Assembly (NCBI RefSeq): GCF_008329565.1
Contig: NZ_NPKT01000005.1
Span: 124,001-188,000 of the forward strand
From: Mycolicibacterium sp. P1-5
Lineage (GTDB): Bacteria > Actinomycetota > Actinomycetes > Mycobacteriales > Mycobacteriaceae
Direction: 5' to 3'
Length of the DNA stretch: 64,000 nucleotides
Below are positions 39,788-52,237 of the stretch, one piece after another; the first letter of the stretch is position 1, and every line of letters begins with the position of its first letter. A model generated the notes under the pieces. That model had not been told where the DNA came from. It did no database searches and saw nothing but the letters and a program-made list of their open reading frames with translations. A program made the translations under genes and the position numbers.

Positions 39788-39931
39788 TCAGGCAGTCAGT
39801 GAACGACGACCCTTGCGGCGCCGGCCCGACACGATGGCGCGCCCGGCGCGCGTACGCATGCGCAGACGGAAGCCATGGACCCGCGCCCGGCGCCGGTTGT
39901 TCGGCTGGAAGGTCCGCTTGCCCTTGGCCAC
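39788..39931 (-). CDS. rpmH: ribosomal protein L34
   Basis: 47 residues, beginning [20 protein letters not shown] and ending KGRRSLTA, the full L34. Start GTG 39931 has a strong ribosome-binding sequence GAGGAGA upstream on the minus strand. It leads the rpmH-rnpA-yidD-yidC-jag-rsmG-parA-parB series reading away from the origin. Confidence 0.97.
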   Translation of the reverse strand: MAKGKRTFQPNNRRRARVHGFRLRMRTRAGRAIVSGRRRKGRRSLTA

Positions 39932-40345
39932 GGCTGTATCTCCTCGTCGTTTGGCGGTCGCTGCCCGGTGTACATGCTTACGCTGCACACCAGACGAACC
40001 GACCGCTCGTTGTAAGCTTTGGTCTCGCTCGTAACCGGCGCTGTCCCGAAACTTCCGGTCGCAGCCGTATCGCCGACGTATGGGCGACTGTTTGAGGGTA
40101 CTGACCTCACTTGCCCTGGTCAAACCGCCTTGTCGCGTCACCGGCCACCGCCCGCTTCCCAGCGAGGTTCGGTCGACCAGGGCACTGCTGTCACAGCCGT
40201 CACCAACGCCCCAGGCGCCGTTATACCTTCGTGATCGCAATGTTGCAGAACGGTTGGCACCCGCCCCGAAAACTGTTAGCTTCTGCCAAAGCCGCTTCAG
40301 ACCGAAGCGGCGTGCAATCACCAAGCGGGGGCACTGGTCGGCTGA

Positions 40346-40354
40346 TAGTCCACA
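40346..40354 (+). promoter_or_regulatory. DnaA box upstream of dnaA (one mismatch)
   Basis: TAGTCCACA differs at one position from the mycobacterial consensus TTGTCCACA. Confidence 0.5.
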
Positions 40355-40427
40355 CGACATCTAATTGCGGGGATTGACTGCCGACCCGCGACCCCGCGCC
40401 GATATGCTTCCAGGCGAGCCGACTGTC

Positions 40428-40459
40428 CTGTCCACACCTGTGGATAACTATGTGGACAG
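40428..40459. promoter_or_regulatory. cluster of three DnaA boxes upstream of dnaA
   Basis: CTGTCCACA (40428-40436, plus strand), TGTGGATAA (40439-40447, minus strand, the perfect TTATCCACA type) and TGTGGACAG (40451-40459, minus strand CTGTCCACA). They lie between the likely promoter and the start codon of dnaA, so they suit autoregulation and may form part of a two-part origin. Confidence 0.85.
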
Positions 40460-40519
40460 ATCGTTCGTCGACTCGCCTATTGGTTTCATGCCCGACCTTG
40501 CGACCAGGGGGATCTGTCG

Positions 40520-42019
40520 TTGACCGATGATCCCGGTTCAGCGTTCGCCACGGTGTGGAGCTCGGTTGTCGCCGAGCTCAACGGCGACGGAACTGCGGAC
40601 CCGCGCCCCAGTAACGGAACTGGCGGCGACGCACCGCTGACTCCGCAGCAACGCGCGTGGCTGAAGTTGGTTCAACCGCTCACCATCGCCGAGGGCTTCG
40701 CGCTTCTGTCGGTGCCGAGCAGCTTCGTGCAGAACGAGATCGAGCGTCATCTGCGGACCCAGATCGTCGATGCGCTCAGCCGTCGGTTGGGACAGCGGAT
40801 CGAGCTCGGCGTGCGAATCGCCCCCCCGGCTCTCGAAGAAGACGACCCCGCCGCACCCGAGCCTGCTGTCGTCGACTCCGATCTTGACGAGGTCGATGAA
40901 GACCGCGAGGCATTGGCGAGCGCTCACGAGACGTGGCCGAGTTACTTCATCGAGCGGCCGCGCAGTAATCCGTCCGCCGAAGCGCCCGGCATCAGCCTCA
41001 ACCGCCGCTACACCTTCGACACCTTCGTGATCGGTTCCTCGAACCGGTTCGCTCATGCCGCGGCACTCGCGATCTCCGAAGCTCCGGCCCGTGCCTATAA
41101 CCCGTTGTTCATCTGGGGCGAGTCCGGGCTGGGTAAGACCCACCTGCTGCACGCGGCCGGAAATTACGCGCAGCGGCTTTTCCCCGGCATGCGGGTGAAG
41201 TACGTCTCGACCGAAGAGTTCACCAACGACTTCATCAACTCCTTGCGCGACGACCGCAAGGTTGCGTTCAAGCGCAGCTACCGCGACATCGACGTGCTGC
41301 TGGTCGACGACATCCAGTTCATCGAGGGCAAGGAAGGTATCCAGGAAGAGTTCTTCCATACCTTCAACACGCTGCACAACGCCAACAAACAGATCGTGAT
41401 CTCCTCCGACCGGCCGCCTAAACAGCTGGCCACGCTCGAAGACCGGCTGCGCACCAGGTTCGAGTGGGGATTGATCACCGATGTTCAGCCGCCCGAGCTG
41501 GAGACCCGCATCGCCATCTTGCGTAAGAAGGCGCAGATGGAGCGCCTGGACGTTCCCGATGACGTCCTGGAACTGATCGCCAGCAGCATCGAGCGCAACA
41601 TTCGCGAGCTCGAGGGCGCGCTCATCCGGGTCACCGCGTTCGCCTCGCTGAACAAGACGCCGATCGACAAGTCGCTCGCCGAGATCGTCCTGCGCGATCT
41701 GATCGCCGACGCCGGCACCATGCAGATCAGCACCGCGGCCATCATGGCGGCCACTGCCGAGTACTTCGACACCACCGTCGAGGAGTTGCGGGGCCCCGGC
41801 AAAACGCGCGCGCTGGCCCAGTCGCGGCAGATCGCCATGTATCTGTGCCGTGAGCTCACCGACCTGTCCTTGCCCAAGATCGGGCAGGCATTCGGCCGCG
41901 ACCACACCACGGTGATGTACGCCGAGAAGAAGATTCGCGGTGAAATGGCCCATCGGCGTGAGGTGTTCGATCACGTCAAGGAACTCACCACCCGGATCCG
42001 CCAGCGTTCCAAGCGCTGA
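40520..42019 (+). CDS. dnaA: chromosomal replication initiator DnaA
   Basis: 499 residues. Domain I (1-90), an acidic variable linker (about 105-150), an AAA+ domain from about 165 with Walker [10 protein letters not shown] (200-208) and Walker [13 protein letters not shown], and DNA-binding domain IV with [18 protein letters not shown]. Start TTG 40520 gives MTDDPGSAF as in other mycobacteria and is eight bases after AGGGGG. Confidence 0.98.
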   Translation: MTDDPGSAFATVWSSVVAELNGDGTADPRPSNGTGGDAPLTPQQRAWLKLVQPLTIAEGFALLSVPSSFVQNEIERHLRTQIVDALSRRLGQRIELGVRIAPPALEEDDPAAPEPAVVDSDLDEVDEDREALASAHETWPSYFIERPRSNPSAEAPGISLNRRYTFDTFVIGSSNRFAHAAALAISEAPARAYNPLFIWGESGLGKTHLLHAAGNYAQRLFPGMRVKYVSTEEFTNDFINSLRDDRKVAFKRSYRDIDVLLVDDIQFIEGKEGIQEEFFHTFNTLHNANKQIVISSDRPPKQLATLEDRLRTRFEWGLITDVQPPELETRIAILRKKAQMERLDVPDDVLELIASSIERNIRELEGALIRVTAFASLNKTPIDKSLAEIVLRDLIADAGTMQISTAAIMAATAEYFDTTVEELRGPGKTRALAQSRQIAMYLCRELTDLSLPKIGQAFGRDHTTVMYAEKKIRGEMAHRREVFDHVKELTTRIRQRSKR

Positions 42020-42102
42020 ATCCCTCGCTTTTCTGTCATCTTCGCGAAAAAACTTTGGTCACTGTCGTACCAGTGGTCACACTCATGTCATGTGCACACC
42101 GT

Positions 42103-42111
42103 TGTGGACAA
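42103..42111 (-). promoter_or_regulatory. DnaA box in oriC, perfect
   Basis: TGTGGACAA, the exact complement of TTGTCCACA. Confidence 0.9.
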
Positions 42112-42170
42112 CGACTCACATCGCCGTGGAAGCACCGGGATGACAAAGAACAACCGGCGGCTGTACACAC

Positions 42171-42179
42171 CGAGCCTGT
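42171..42179 (+). promoter_or_regulatory. weak DnaA box in oriC
   Basis: CTGTACACA has two mismatches to TTGTCCACA. Mycobacterial origins use many degenerate boxes, so it is plausible but not certain. Confidence 0.4.
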
Positions 42180-42203
42180 AGTTCGCCCACGGTCATACAC
42201 AAT

Positions 42204-42212
42204 TGGTACACA
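42204..42212 (+). promoter_or_regulatory. weak DnaA box in oriC
   Basis: TGGTACACA has two mismatches to the consensus; it is 33 bases from the preceding weak box, about three helical turns. Confidence 0.35.
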
Positions 42213-42247
42213 CAGCCGCACACCACCGGAGCAGGCAATCGGCCGGG

Positions 42248-42256
42248 TAGTCCACA
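42248..42256 (+). promoter_or_regulatory. DnaA box in oriC (one mismatch)
   Basis: TAGTCCACA lies just before the AT-rich tract, the position expected for a box that assists unwinding. Confidence 0.65.
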
Positions 42257-42266
42257 GGTTGCACAG

Positions 42267-42318
42267 CCCCTATTACTATTACGGTTATCTCTCTTCCAAT
42301 TTCCTCTTTGAAGACAGC
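42267..42318. other. AT-rich putative unwinding element
   Basis: Contains TATTACTATTACGGTTATCT, then a C/T-rich stretch with CTTCCAATTTCCTC. It is much richer in A and T than anything around it and lies next to a DnaA box; it is the best candidate for strand opening. Confidence 0.6.
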
Positions 42319-42530
42319 TTTGGGGAGTAGCCCGTCAACAGGGCATCCGGCACGGTCTCGTGGTGGTCTTGTCACCCCGATCGATTAGCTTTCAAGATGG
42401 CGTCCGACGCTCTACGGTGGTTCTTCTGACTGCCGTTCTGCGGCTGTCGCTCACAGATCACGCTCATCGGTGCTCCGGCACGCGGTGAACGCTGGTCGGG
42501 GTTATTGGGTGATGAAGGGACGATGTAGAC

Positions 42531-43718
42531 GTGGCAGCGACGACGGTTGGCTCCGACTTGAAGTTCCGCCTGGTGCGGGAGGACTTCGCCGACGCGGTGG
42601 CCTGGGTTGCCCGTAACCTTCCGACCCGGCCGACGGTGCCGGTGCTGGCAGGTGTGTTGCTCACCGGCACCGATGAGGGCCTGACCATTTCCGGCTTCGA
42701 TTACGAAGTGTCGACCGAGGTACGCGTCGCCGCCGAAATAGCCTCTCCTGGAAGCGTTTTGGTATCCGGGCGGTTGTTGTCCGACATCACCAGGGCGCTG
42801 CCGGCCAAGCCCGTCGACGTCAGCGTCGAAGGCACCCGGGTAGCACTGAGCTGCGGAAGTGCGCGATTTTCGCTGCCCACCATGGCGGTCGAGGACTATC
42901 CGGCGCTGCCGGAATTGCCGGAGGAAACCGGTGTCATCTCCGCCGATCTGTTCGGCGAGGCGATCGGCCAGGTGGCGGTGGCTGCCGGACGTGACGACAC
43001 CCTGCCGATGTTGACCGGTATCCGCGTGGAGATTTCCGGTGAGACAGTGGTTTTGGCGGCGACCGACCGATTCCGGTTGGCCGTTCGCGAACTGACCTGG
43101 TCGACGTCCTCCCCCAGCCTGGAAGCTGCAGTACTCGTGCCGGCCAAGACCTTGGCCGAAGCGGCCAAGGCCGGGACATCCGGTTCCGAGGTGCACCTGG
43201 CACTGGGTGCCGGGTCGGCGGTCGGTAAGGAAGGCCTGCTGGGAATTCGCAGCGGCGGCAAGCGCAGTACCACCCGGCTGCTCGACGCCGAGTTCCCGAA
43301 GTTCCGCCAGCTGCTACCCGCCGAGCACACCGCTGTCGCGACCATCGGCGTCGGCGAGTTGACCGAGGCCATCAAACGTGTCGCACTGGTCGCCGACCGT
43401 GGTGCCCAGGTCAGGATGGAATTCAACGATGGGGTGCTGCATCTGTCGGCCGGTGCCGACGATGTGGGACGCGCCGAAGAGGACCTTCCGGTCGAATTCG
43501 CCGGTGAGCCACTGACCATCGCGTTCAACCCCACCTATCTGACAGATGGCCTGGGCTCGCTGCACTCGGACCGGGTGACCTTCGGTTTCACCACACCCAG
43601 CCGGCCGGCGGTGTTGCGGCCCGCAGACGGGGACCACCAGGTGGATGGCACCGGGCCGTTCCCGGCCGCTGCGACCGACTACGTATATCTGTTGATGCCG
43701 GTCCGGCTTCCCGGCTGA
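42531..43718 (+). CDS. dnaN: DNA polymerase III beta sliding clamp
   Basis: 395 residues in three clamp domains. Characteristic segments are [56 protein letters not shown] and the C-terminal [12 protein letters not shown]. It tethers the polymerase to DNA and is the target of griselimycins. Start GTG 42531 with AAGGGA ten bases upstream. Confidence 0.98.
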   Translation: MAATTVGSDLKFRLVREDFADAVAWVARNLPTRPTVPVLAGVLLTGTDEGLTISGFDYEVSTEVRVAAEIASPGSVLVSGRLLSDITRALPAKPVDVSVEGTRVALSCGSARFSLPTMAVEDYPALPELPEETGVISADLFGEAIGQVAVAAGRDDTLPMLTGIRVEISGETVVLAATDRFRLAVRELTWSTSSPSLEAAVLVPAKTLAEAAKAGTSGSEVHLALGAGSAVGKEGLLGIRSGGKRSTTRLLDAEFPKFRQLLPAEHTAVATIGVGELTEAIKRVALVADRGAQVRMEFNDGVLHLSAGADDVGRAEEDLPVEFAGEPLTIAFNPTYLTDGLGSLHSDRVTFGFTTPSRPAVLRPADGDHQVDGTGPFPAAATDYVYLLMPVRLPG

Positions 43719-43745
43719 CCAGGTCCCGGACTTAGGAAGGCAGTC

Positions 43746-44639
43746 ATGCAGCTGGGTTTGGTCGGTCTGGGCAAGATGGGTTTCAACATGCGCCAGCGCT
43801 TGCGCGAGGGCGGACATGAGGTCATCGGCTACGACCCCAGACCCGAAGTGACCGATGTCCCGACGCTCGTGGCGCTGGCTGAAACGCTCGTCGCTCCGCG
43901 TGTGGTGTGGGTGATGGTGCCGTCTGGGCCCATCACCGATGACACGATCAGCTCGCTGGCCGACGTACTCAGCCCTGGTGACCTGGTCGTCGACGGCGGC
44001 AACTCCAAGTACACCGAAGACGGACCGCATGCTGAATTGCTTGCTGCGAAAGGCATTTCGTTCGTCGACGCCGGTGTGTCCGGCGGCATCTGGGGTCTGG
44101 CAGAAGGTTACGGCCTGATGGTCGGCGGCAGTGACGAGGATGTCGCCCGGGTGATGCCGGTCTTCGACACGCTGCGCCCGCCGGGAGATCTGGCCGACGG
44201 TTTCGTGCACGCCGGCCCGGTCGGCGCGGGTCACTACGCCAAGATGGTGCACAACGGAATCGAGTACGGGCTGATGATGGCCTACGCCGAAGGCTATGAG
44301 TTACTGGCCGCTGAGCCGTTGATCACCGACACCCAGGCCGTGATCCAGGCGTGGACCAACGGCACCGTCGTGCGGTCGTGGCTGCAGCAACTGTTGGCGA
44401 AGGCGCTCAAGGAAGACCCCGCGTTCGATGCGATCTCGGGCTACACCGAGGATTCCGGCGAAGGCCGCTGGACCGTCGAGGAGGCAATCCGCCATCGGGT
44501 GCCGATGCCGGTGATCGCCGCGGCGCTGTTCGCCCGCTTCGCCTCGCGGCAGGAGGATTCGCCGACAATGAAAGCTGTTTCGGCGCTGCGCAATCAGTTC
44601 GGTGGGCACGCGGTCAAGCGAGTCTCGGTGTCGGGATAA
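43746..44639 (+). CDS. gnd: 6-phosphogluconate dehydrogenase, decarboxylating (short, GntZ-like type)
   Basis: 297 residues, the short-chain form of the enzyme. Rossmann loop GLVGLGKMGFNM, substrate motif DAGVSGGIWG and catalytic segment GAGHYAKMVHNGIEYG. It oxidises 6-phosphogluconate to ribulose 5-phosphate and CO2; the NAD or NADP choice cannot be read securely. AGGAAGG precedes the ATG. It is placed between dnaN and recF, where Mtb has no gene but M. smegmatis does. Confidence 0.95.
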   Translation: MQLGLVGLGKMGFNMRQRLREGGHEVIGYDPRPEVTDVPTLVALAETLVAPRVVWVMVPSGPITDDTISSLADVLSPGDLVVDGGNSKYTEDGPHAELLAAKGISFVDAGVSGGIWGLAEGYGLMVGGSDEDVARVMPVFDTLRPPGDLADGFVHAGPVGAGHYAKMVHNGIEYGLMMAYAEGYELLAAEPLITDTQAVIQAWTNGTVVRSWLQQLLAKALKEDPAFDAISGYTEDSGEGRWTVEEAIRHRVPMPVIAAALFARFASRQEDSPTMKAVSALRNQFGGHAVKRVSVSG

Positions 44640-44648
44640 CCAGCTTCA

Positions 44649-45800
44649 ATGTATGTCCGGCACCTGGCTCTTCGCGACTTCCGGTCGTGGGAAAGTGTCG
44701 AGCTCGAATTGGCGCCGGGCCGGACCGTGTTCGTCGGACCCAACGGGTTCGGCAAGACGAATCTTGTTGAGGCGCTCTGGTATTGCGCGACACTCGGATC
44801 TCACCGAGTCGCGACGGACGCGCCGCTGATCCGGGCCGGAGCTGAGCGCGCGGTGGTGTCGGTAATCGTCGTCAACGAGGGACGGGAATTGGCCGTCGAT
44901 CTCGAGATCGCGGCGGGCCGGGCCAACAAGGCACGGTTGAATCGTTCGCCGGTTCGCAGCACCCGCGAAATCCTCGGGGCCGTACGCGCCGTGCTGTTCG
45001 CCCCGGAGGATCTGGCGCTGGTCCGCGGCGACCCGGGCGAACGTCGTCGGTACCTCGATGAGCTCGCCTCGGTCCGCAGACCCCGGGTAGCGGCGATCCG
45101 CGCCGATTATGACAAGGTCCTCAGACAGCGCACCGCGTTGTTGAAATCTGCTGCGGGAGCGAGGTTTAAGGGCGATTCCGGTGTGCTGGAGACACTCGAT
45201 GTGTGGGACGGCCACCTGGCCGCCCACGGGGCGCAGCTGATGGCGGCACGAATCCAGCTGACCAACCTCCTGGCGCCCGAGGTGGAGAAGGCCTACCAGC
45301 TGCTGGCACCCGCATCTCGCCCGGCGGCGATCAGCTACCGCAGCAGCGTTCTGGACGGGCCGGACACCGGCCACGATGTCGAGTACCTGGAAGCCGCGCT
45401 GCTCGCCGGACTTGCCGAGCGGCGCGGCGCGGAACTGGAACGCGGAATGTGCCTGGTCGGACCGCACCGCGATGACCTGGATCTGCGCCTCGGTGACCAG
45501 CCGGCCAAGGGATTCGCCAGTCACGGCGAATCCTGGTCCATGGCATTGGCATTGCGGCTGGCTTCCTATGAACTCCTGCGCGCCGAGGGCAGTGAACCGG
45601 TGCTGATTCTCGACGACGTCTTCGCTGAACTGGACAGTGCGCGCCGCCGGGCGCTGGCGGGGGTGGCCGCCGGTGCGGAGCAGGTACTCATCACTGCCGC
45701 TGTCGGCGAGGACATCCCGACGGACTGGGATGCCACCCGGATCGGCATTTCATTACGTGACGACGACGGCGGCCGGATGTCGGAGGTGGTGTCACCGTGA
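44649..45800 (+). CDS. recF: DNA replication and repair protein RecF
   Basis: 383 residues. SMC-like ATPase: Walker [11 protein letters not shown] at 29-38, signature [16 protein letters not shown] region preceded by SWSMALAL, and Walker [16 protein letters not shown]. It loads RecA at gaps with RecO and RecR. It starts nine bases after gnd and overlaps dciA by four. Confidence 0.97.
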   Translation: MYVRHLALRDFRSWESVELELAPGRTVFVGPNGFGKTNLVEALWYCATLGSHRVATDAPLIRAGAERAVVSVIVVNEGRELAVDLEIAAGRANKARLNRSPVRSTREILGAVRAVLFAPEDLALVRGDPGERRRYLDELASVRRPRVAAIRADYDKVLRQRTALLKSAAGARFKGDSGVLETLDVWDGHLAAHGAQLMAARIQLTNLLAPEVEKAYQLLAPASRPAAISYRSSVLDGPDTGHDVEYLEAALLAGLAERRGAELERGMCLVGPHRDDLDLRLGDQPAKGFASHGESWSMALALRLASYELLRAEGSEPVLILDDVFAELDSARRRALAGVAAGAEQVLITAAVGEDIPTDWDATRIGISLRDDDGGRMSEVVSP

Positions 45801-46369
45801 CCGAATCCGACGACGGGGCAGACGAGGTCAAGGGCCCGCCCGAGCACCTCGCGAATCTGGCCGGGATGGACCTGGTGCGACGTGCGCTGGAGGAAGCCCG
45901 CGGTGCCGCTCGCAATCAGGGCAAGGAAGTCGGCCGCGGTGGTCGCTCCCCCGGCGCCCGGCGCAGTGCCGGGCGCGACGGTCGCCGCCGCTGGTCGGGG
46001 CCGGGGCCGGATGGCCGCGACCCACAGCCTCTCGGGAGGGTTGCCAACGAGCTGGCGAAGTCGCGCGGCTGGACACCCAAGGTCGCCGAGGGCGCGGTGT
46101 TCGCGCAGTGGGAGACGGTGGTCGGCGAGCAGATCGCCGAGCATGCCGAGCCGACGGCGCTGCGCGACGGCGTCCTGAGCGTGACAGCTGAATCAACCGC
46201 CTGGGCGACGCAGTTGCGGATGGTGCAATCGCAGCTGCTGGCGAAGATCGCGGCCGCTGTCGGCGACGGAGTCGTGAAGTCGCTGAAGATCACCGGTCCG
46301 GTGGCTCCGTCGTGGCGGAAAGGCCCCCGGCACATCTCCGGACGCGGACCCCGGGACACTTACGGCTGA
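45797..46369 (+). CDS. dciA: DciA-type helicase-operation protein (DUF721)
   Basis: 190 residues. A basic, disordered middle ([16 protein letters not shown]) precedes the DUF721 KH-like domain: [29 protein letters not shown] to [19 protein letters not shown]. Mtb Rv0004 is the equivalent; the family is the ancestral loader or operator of DnaB. It overlaps recF (GTGA). Confidence 0.93.
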   Translation: MTESDDGADEVKGPPEHLANLAGMDLVRRALEEARGAARNQGKEVGRGGRSPGARRSAGRDGRRRWSGPGPDGRDPQPLGRVANELAKSRGWTPKVAEGAVFAQWETVVGEQIAEHAEPTALRDGVLSVTAESTAWATQLRMVQSQLLAKIAAAVGDGVVKSLKITGPVAPSWRKGPRHISGRGPRDTYG

Positions 46370-46520
46370 GGTCTGTATCACAGTCGGCTGACAGCCACGA
46401 GGCGCTCGCCTAGCAGCATGCCAAGCGTCATCACGTATGCCGATCCGAGAAATTCCGTGCACGGCGTAACTAGGTGTGCAGAAACGCCGCCGCAGAATCA
46501 GTCCGGAACGCACTTACCGC

Positions 46521-46526
46521 TAGACT
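46521..46526 (+). promoter_or_regulatory. candidate -10 for gyrB-gyrA
   Basis: TAGACT within the 222-base gap before gyrB fits the mycobacterial -10; a leader of about 60 bases with AAGGAGAG would follow. No clear -35. Confidence 0.4.
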
Positions 46527-46552
46527 GGACAAGACCCGCGCGCGGTCGGTGA

Positions 46553-48604
<2,052 letters not shown>

Positions 48605-48642
48605 CGAAGTACAGCCCGTCGTAGGGACTAAAGAGGACTCAC

Positions 48643-51174
48643 ATGACTGACACCACCCTGCCCCCTGGCGGCGAAACCGGCGACCGCATCGAACCGGTTG
48701 ACATCCAGCATGAGATGCAGCGCAGCTACATCGATTACGCGATGAGCGTCATCGTCGGACGTGCCCTGCCGGAGGTTCGTGACGGTCTCAAGCCGGTGCA
48801 CCGCCGCGTGCTCTACGCAATGTTCGACTCCGGCTTTCGGCCCGACCGCGGCCACGCAAAGTCCGCGCGCTCCGTCGCCGAAACGATGGGTAACTATCAC
48901 CCGCACGGTGATTCGTCGATCTACGACACCCTGGTGCGCATGGCGCAGCCGTGGTCGCTGCGCTACCCGCTGGTCGACGGCCAGGGCAACTTCGGCTCAC
49001 CGGGTAACGACCCCGCGGCCGCCATGCGGTACACCGAGGCTCGGCTGACACCGCTGGCCATGGAGATGCTGCGTGAAATCGACGAGGAGACAGTCGATTT
49101 CATCCCCAACTATGACGGCAGGGTGCAAGAGCCGACCGTTCTGCCGAGCCGGTTCCCCAACCTGCTGGCCAATGGCTCCGGCGGCATCGCCGTCGGCATG
49201 GCCACCAACATCCCGCCGCACAATCTGCGCGAGCTGGCCGAAGCCGTCTACTGGTGCCTGGAGAACCACGAAGCAGACGAAGAGGCGACGCTGGAGGCCT
49301 GCCGCGAGCGGGTCAAAGGGCCCGACTTCCCCACCCACGGCCTGATCGTCGGATCCCAGGGTATCCACGACGCGTACACGACGGGTCGCGGCTCGATCCG
49401 GATGCGCGGAGTCGTTGAGGTCGAAGAGGATTCGCGCGGTCGCACGTCGATCGTCATCACCGAGTTGCCCTATCAGGTCAACCACGACAACTTCATCACC
49501 TCGATCGCCGAGCAGGTCCGCGATGGCAAGCTCGGTGGCATCTCCAACATCGAAGACCAATCCAGTGACCGGGTGGGCTTGCGGATCGTCGTCGAGATCA
49601 AGCGCGATGCCGTGGCCAAGGTGGTGCTGAACAACCTCTACAAGCACACCCAGTTGCAGACCAGCTTTGGTGCCAACATGCTGTCGATCGTCGACGGCGT
49701 GCCCAGGACGCTGCGCCTGGACCAGATGATCCGCTACTACGTCGAGCACCAACTCGATGTGATCATCCGGCGCACCACATATCGGCTGCGCAAGGCCAAC
49801 GAACGCGCGCACATCCTGCGCGGTCTGGTCAAGGCGCTCGATGCGCTCGACGAGGTCATCGCGTTGATCCGGGCGTCGGCGAGCGCTGACGTCGCCAGGG
49901 TCGGCTTGATGGAACTGCTCGACGTCGACGAGATCCAGGCCCAGGCCATCCTCGACATGCAGCTGCGCCGCCTGGCCGCCCTGGAGCGTCAGCGCATCGT
50001 CGAGGACCTCGCCAAGATCGAGGCCGAGATCGCGGACCTGGAAGACATTCTGGCCAAGCCGGAGCGTCAGCGCGCGATCGTCCGTGACGAGCTCGCCGAA
50101 CTCGCTGAGAAATACGGCGACGACCGGCGCACCCGGATCATCGCCTCGGACGGCGACGTGTCGGATGAGGACCTGATCGCCCGCGAGGACGTCGTTGTCA
50201 CGATCACCGAGACCGGTTACGCCAAGCGAACCAAGACCGACCTGTACCGCAGCCAGAAGCGTGGCGGCAAGGGTGTGCAGGGCGCGGGTCTCAAGCAGGA
50301 CGACATTGTGCGCCACTTCTTCGTGTCCTCGACGCACGACTGGATCCTGTTCTTCACCACGCAGGGCCGGGTGTATCGGGCCAAGGCCTACGAGCTGCCG
50401 GAAGCGTCGCGCACCGCGCGCGGGCAGCATGTCGCCAACCTGTTGGCGTTCCAGCCGGAAGAGCGCATCGCTCAGGTCATCCAGATCAAGGGCTACGACG
50501 ATGCACCGTATTTGGTGCTGGCCACCCGCAACGGTCTGGTGAAGAAGTCGAAGCTCACGGACTTCGACTCCAACCGTTCGGGCGGCATCGTGGCGGTGAA
50601 CCTGCGCGACGGCGACGAGTTGGTCGGCGCGGTGCTCTGCTCGGCGGACGACGATCTGTTGTTGGTCAGCGCCAACGGACAGTCGATCCGCTTCTCGGCC
50701 ACCGACGAGGCGTTGCGGCCGATGGGCCGGGCCACCTCGGGTGTGCAGGGCATGCGGTTCAACGAGGACGACCAGCTGCTCTCGCTGAACGTGGTGCGTG
50801 AGGGCACGTATCTGCTGGTGGCAACTGCCGGTGGTTACGCCAAGCGCACCGCGATCGAGGAGTACACCGCTCAGGGCCGCGGCGGTAAAGGCATCCTGAC
50901 CATTCAATACGACCGGCGACGTGGCAGTCTGGTTGGCGCATTGGTGGTCGATGAAGACAGTGAGCTGTATGCCATCACCTCCGGCGGGGGTGTCATCCGC
51001 ACCGCCGCCCGTCAGGTCCGCAAGGCCGGGCGCCAGACAAAGGGCGTTCGCTTGATGAACCTGGGTGAGGGCGACACACTGTTAGCCATCGCTCGCAATG
51101 CCGAGGAGCAGGACAGCACGGACGAAGTGGCCGGGCTGGAGCCTGAATCCGGCGAACCATCCGACGAGACGTAG
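48643..51174 (+). CDS. gyrA: DNA gyrase subunit A
   Basis: 843 residues. The catalytic Tyr is residue 130 in [10 protein letters not shown]. The quinolone region reads [17 protein letters not shown], so residue 91 (Mtb 90, E. coli 83) is Ser, whereas most mycobacteria have Ala; the Asp equivalent to Mtb 94 is kept. The C-terminal wrapping domain has the GyrA box QKRGGKG and a later GRGGKGILT repeat. A short acidic tail follows. Confidence 0.98.
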   Translation: MTDTTLPPGGETGDRIEPVDIQHEMQRSYIDYAMSVIVGRALPEVRDGLKPVHRRVLYAMFDSGFRPDRGHAKSARSVAETMGNYHPHGDSSIYDTLVRMAQPWSLRYPLVDGQGNFGSPGNDPAAAMRYTEARLTPLAMEMLREIDEETVDFIPNYDGRVQEPTVLPSRFPNLLANGSGGIAVGMATNIPPHNLRELAEAVYWCLENHEADEEATLEACRERVKGPDFPTHGLIVGSQGIHDAYTTGRGSIRMRGVVEVEEDSRGRTSIVITELPYQVNHDNFITSIAEQVRDGKLGGISNIEDQSSDRVGLRIVVEIKRDAVAKVVLNNLYKHTQLQTSFGANMLSIVDGVPRTLRLDQMIRYYVEHQLDVIIRRTTYRLRKANERAHILRGLVKALDALDEVIALIRASASADVARVGLMELLDVDEIQAQAILDMQLRRLAALERQRIVEDLAKIEAEIADLEDILAKPERQRAIVRDELAELAEKYGDDRRTRIIASDGDVSDEDLIAREDVVVTITETGYAKRTKTDLYRSQKRGGKGVQGAGLKQDDIVRHFFVSSTHDWILFFTTQGRVYRAKAYELPEASRTARGQHVANLLAFQPEERIAQVIQIKGYDDAPYLVLATRNGLVKKSKLTDFDSNRSGGIVAVNLRDGDELVGAVLCSADDDLLLVSANGQSIRFSATDEALRPMGRATSGVQGMRFNEDDQLLSLNVVREGTYLLVATAGGYAKRTAIEEYTAQGRGGKGILTIQYDRRRGSLVGALVVDEDSELYAITSGGGVIRTAARQVRKAGRQTKGVRLMNLGEGDTLLAIARNAEEQDSTDEVAGLEPESGEPSDET

Positions 51175-51201
51175 CGCGCGGGCGACAGGTTAGGAGTGGC
51201 G

Positions 51202-52092
51202 GTGAACGCACCGAACGAGCCGGGCCAACCCGGACCGACCGAGGGCCCGGGTAACGGGAACGGCTCGGCCGACCGGGCCGGCACCCGACCCGGTGCCAAC
51301 GGTGGGACAGGCGAGGCCCCGCCTTGGCAGCGCGGTGCCACGCGTGCCCGGCAGGGTGGTGCACCACAACGGCCGGCCGCTGAGGGACAGCCGCGGCAGG
51401 CGCCCCCGGCGGGTCCGCCGCCGAACGTCGAGCAGCGGGTGAACCGGTTCATCAGCGGCACGGCTGCCCCCGACCTGTCCGGCGCGGGCGGTCCGCAGCA
51501 GGAGCAGCGGACCGAGGCGCAGGCGAACCGACCCGAGCCGCGTCCCGAAGCCAGGCCTGAGCCCCGCACCGAGGGCGCCCGCCAGGAGGGGTATGCCAGC
51601 GAACTCCCGGATCTGTCCGGGTCGGCACCGCCGAGGCCCGTTGCGCAGCAACGCAAACCAGCCCCCGAGCAGCCGGCGCGACCGGCCGGCCCGACCGCCC
51701 GAATCCAGGCCGCTGCGGGTCGTTCGCGCGGGCCGGTGCGGGCGAGTATGCAGATCCGGCACATCGATCCGTGGAGCGCACTGAAGGTCTCGCTGCTGCT
51801 GTCGGTGGCGCTGTTCTTCGTGTGGATGATCGCCGTGGCGTTCCTGTATCTGGTGCTCGGCGGCATGGGCGTGTGGAGCAAGCTGAACAGCAACGTCGGT
51901 GACTTGTTGACGGCGACCAGTGGGGGCGGCGGTGAGCTGGTGTCCAGTGGGACGATCTTCGGCGGCGCGGCCCTGATCGGTCTGGTGAACATCGTGTTGC
52001 TGACGGCGATGGCCACTGTCGGAGCGTTCATCTACAACCTCAGCACCGACATCGTCGGCGGTATTGAGGTCACACTGGCTGACCGCGACTAG
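51202..52092 (+). CDS. DUF3566 membrane protein (Rv0007-like)
   Basis: 296 residues. The first two thirds are disordered and rich in Pro, Gly, Ala and Gln; the DUF3566 core begins at [20 protein letters not shown] and has two membrane segments (about 195-220 and 255-280), ending [14 protein letters not shown] 51202 is preferred because AGGAG ends five bases before it; GTG 51196 would overlap that site. It is conserved after gyrA in mycobacteria. Function unknown. Confidence 0.88.
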   Translation: MNAPNEPGQPGPTEGPGNGNGSADRAGTRPGANGGTGEAPPWQRGATRARQGGAPQRPAAEGQPRQAPPAGPPPNVEQRVNRFISGTAAPDLSGAGGPQQEQRTEAQANRPEPRPEARPEPRTEGARQEGYASELPDLSGSAPPRPVAQQRKPAPEQPARPAGPTARIQAAAGRSRGPVRASMQIRHIDPWSALKVSLLLSVALFFVWMIAVAFLYLVLGGMGVWSKLNSNVGDLLTATSGGGGELVSSGTIFGGAALIGLVNIVLLTAMATVGAFIYNLSTDIVGGIEVTLADRD

Positions 52093-52161
52093 GGCCCGTT
52101 CACCGGTTTGGGTGCAGTGCCGGTGGTGCGGTAATCTCGTCGCTCGGTCGTATGTGAATGC

Positions 52162-52235
52162 GGGCCTATAGCTCAGGTGGTTAGAGCGCTTCGCTGATAA
52201 CGAAGAGGTCGGAGGTTCGAGTCCTCCTAGGCCCA
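52162..52235 (+). tRNA. ileT: tRNA-Ile (GAT)
   Basis: 74 bases. Acceptor GGGCCTA pairs with TAGGCCC, anticodon stem CTTCG/CGAAG with loop CTGATAA gives anticodon GAT at 52196-52198, and the T-arm is GGAGG-TTCGAGT-CCTCC. No CCA is encoded, so pcnA is needed. Confidence 0.98.
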
Positions 52236-52237
52236 CG

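Larger units (their letters stand above)
39932..40519. other. rpmH-dnaA intergenic region
   Basis: 588 bases without a gene. The left part must hold rpmH promoters on the minus strand. The right part holds four DnaA-box-like sites (40346, 40428, 40439, 40451) and the dnaA promoter; TATGCT at 40403-40408 is the best -10 candidate. TTGACT at 40374-40379 is 23 bases upstream of it, too far for a standard -35. AGGGGG at 40506-40511 is the dnaA ribosome-binding site. I see no small gene here. Confidence 0.8.
42020..42530. other. oriC: origin of replication oriC (dnaA-dnaN intergenic)
   Basis: 511 gene-free bases between dnaA and dnaN, the mycobacterial origin location. It holds one perfect DnaA box (42103), one single-mismatch box (42248), several two-mismatch boxes (42090, 42171, 42204) and a pyrimidine-rich AT tract (42267-42318). 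The dnaN promoter must lie in the right half; AAGGGA at 42515-42520 is its ribosome-binding site. Confidence 0.93.

Noticed and set aside
40374..40408. TTGACT and TATGCT as the dnaA promoter pair
   Set aside because: Spacing of 23 bases is too long; only the -10 candidate is kept, with low certainty.
48901..48930. GyrA Ser91 as an acquired resistance mutation
   Set aside because: Ser here is the susceptible residue in most bacteria; resistance changes are to Val, Leu, Phe or similar.
48997..50907. Long open frame antisense to gyrA (636 codons)
   Set aside because: Shadow of gyrA; no recognisable protein features.
52189..52205. GCTTCGCT-like sequence as another dispersed-repeat copy
   Set aside because: It is the anticodon stem of tRNA-Ile; resemblance is coincidental.
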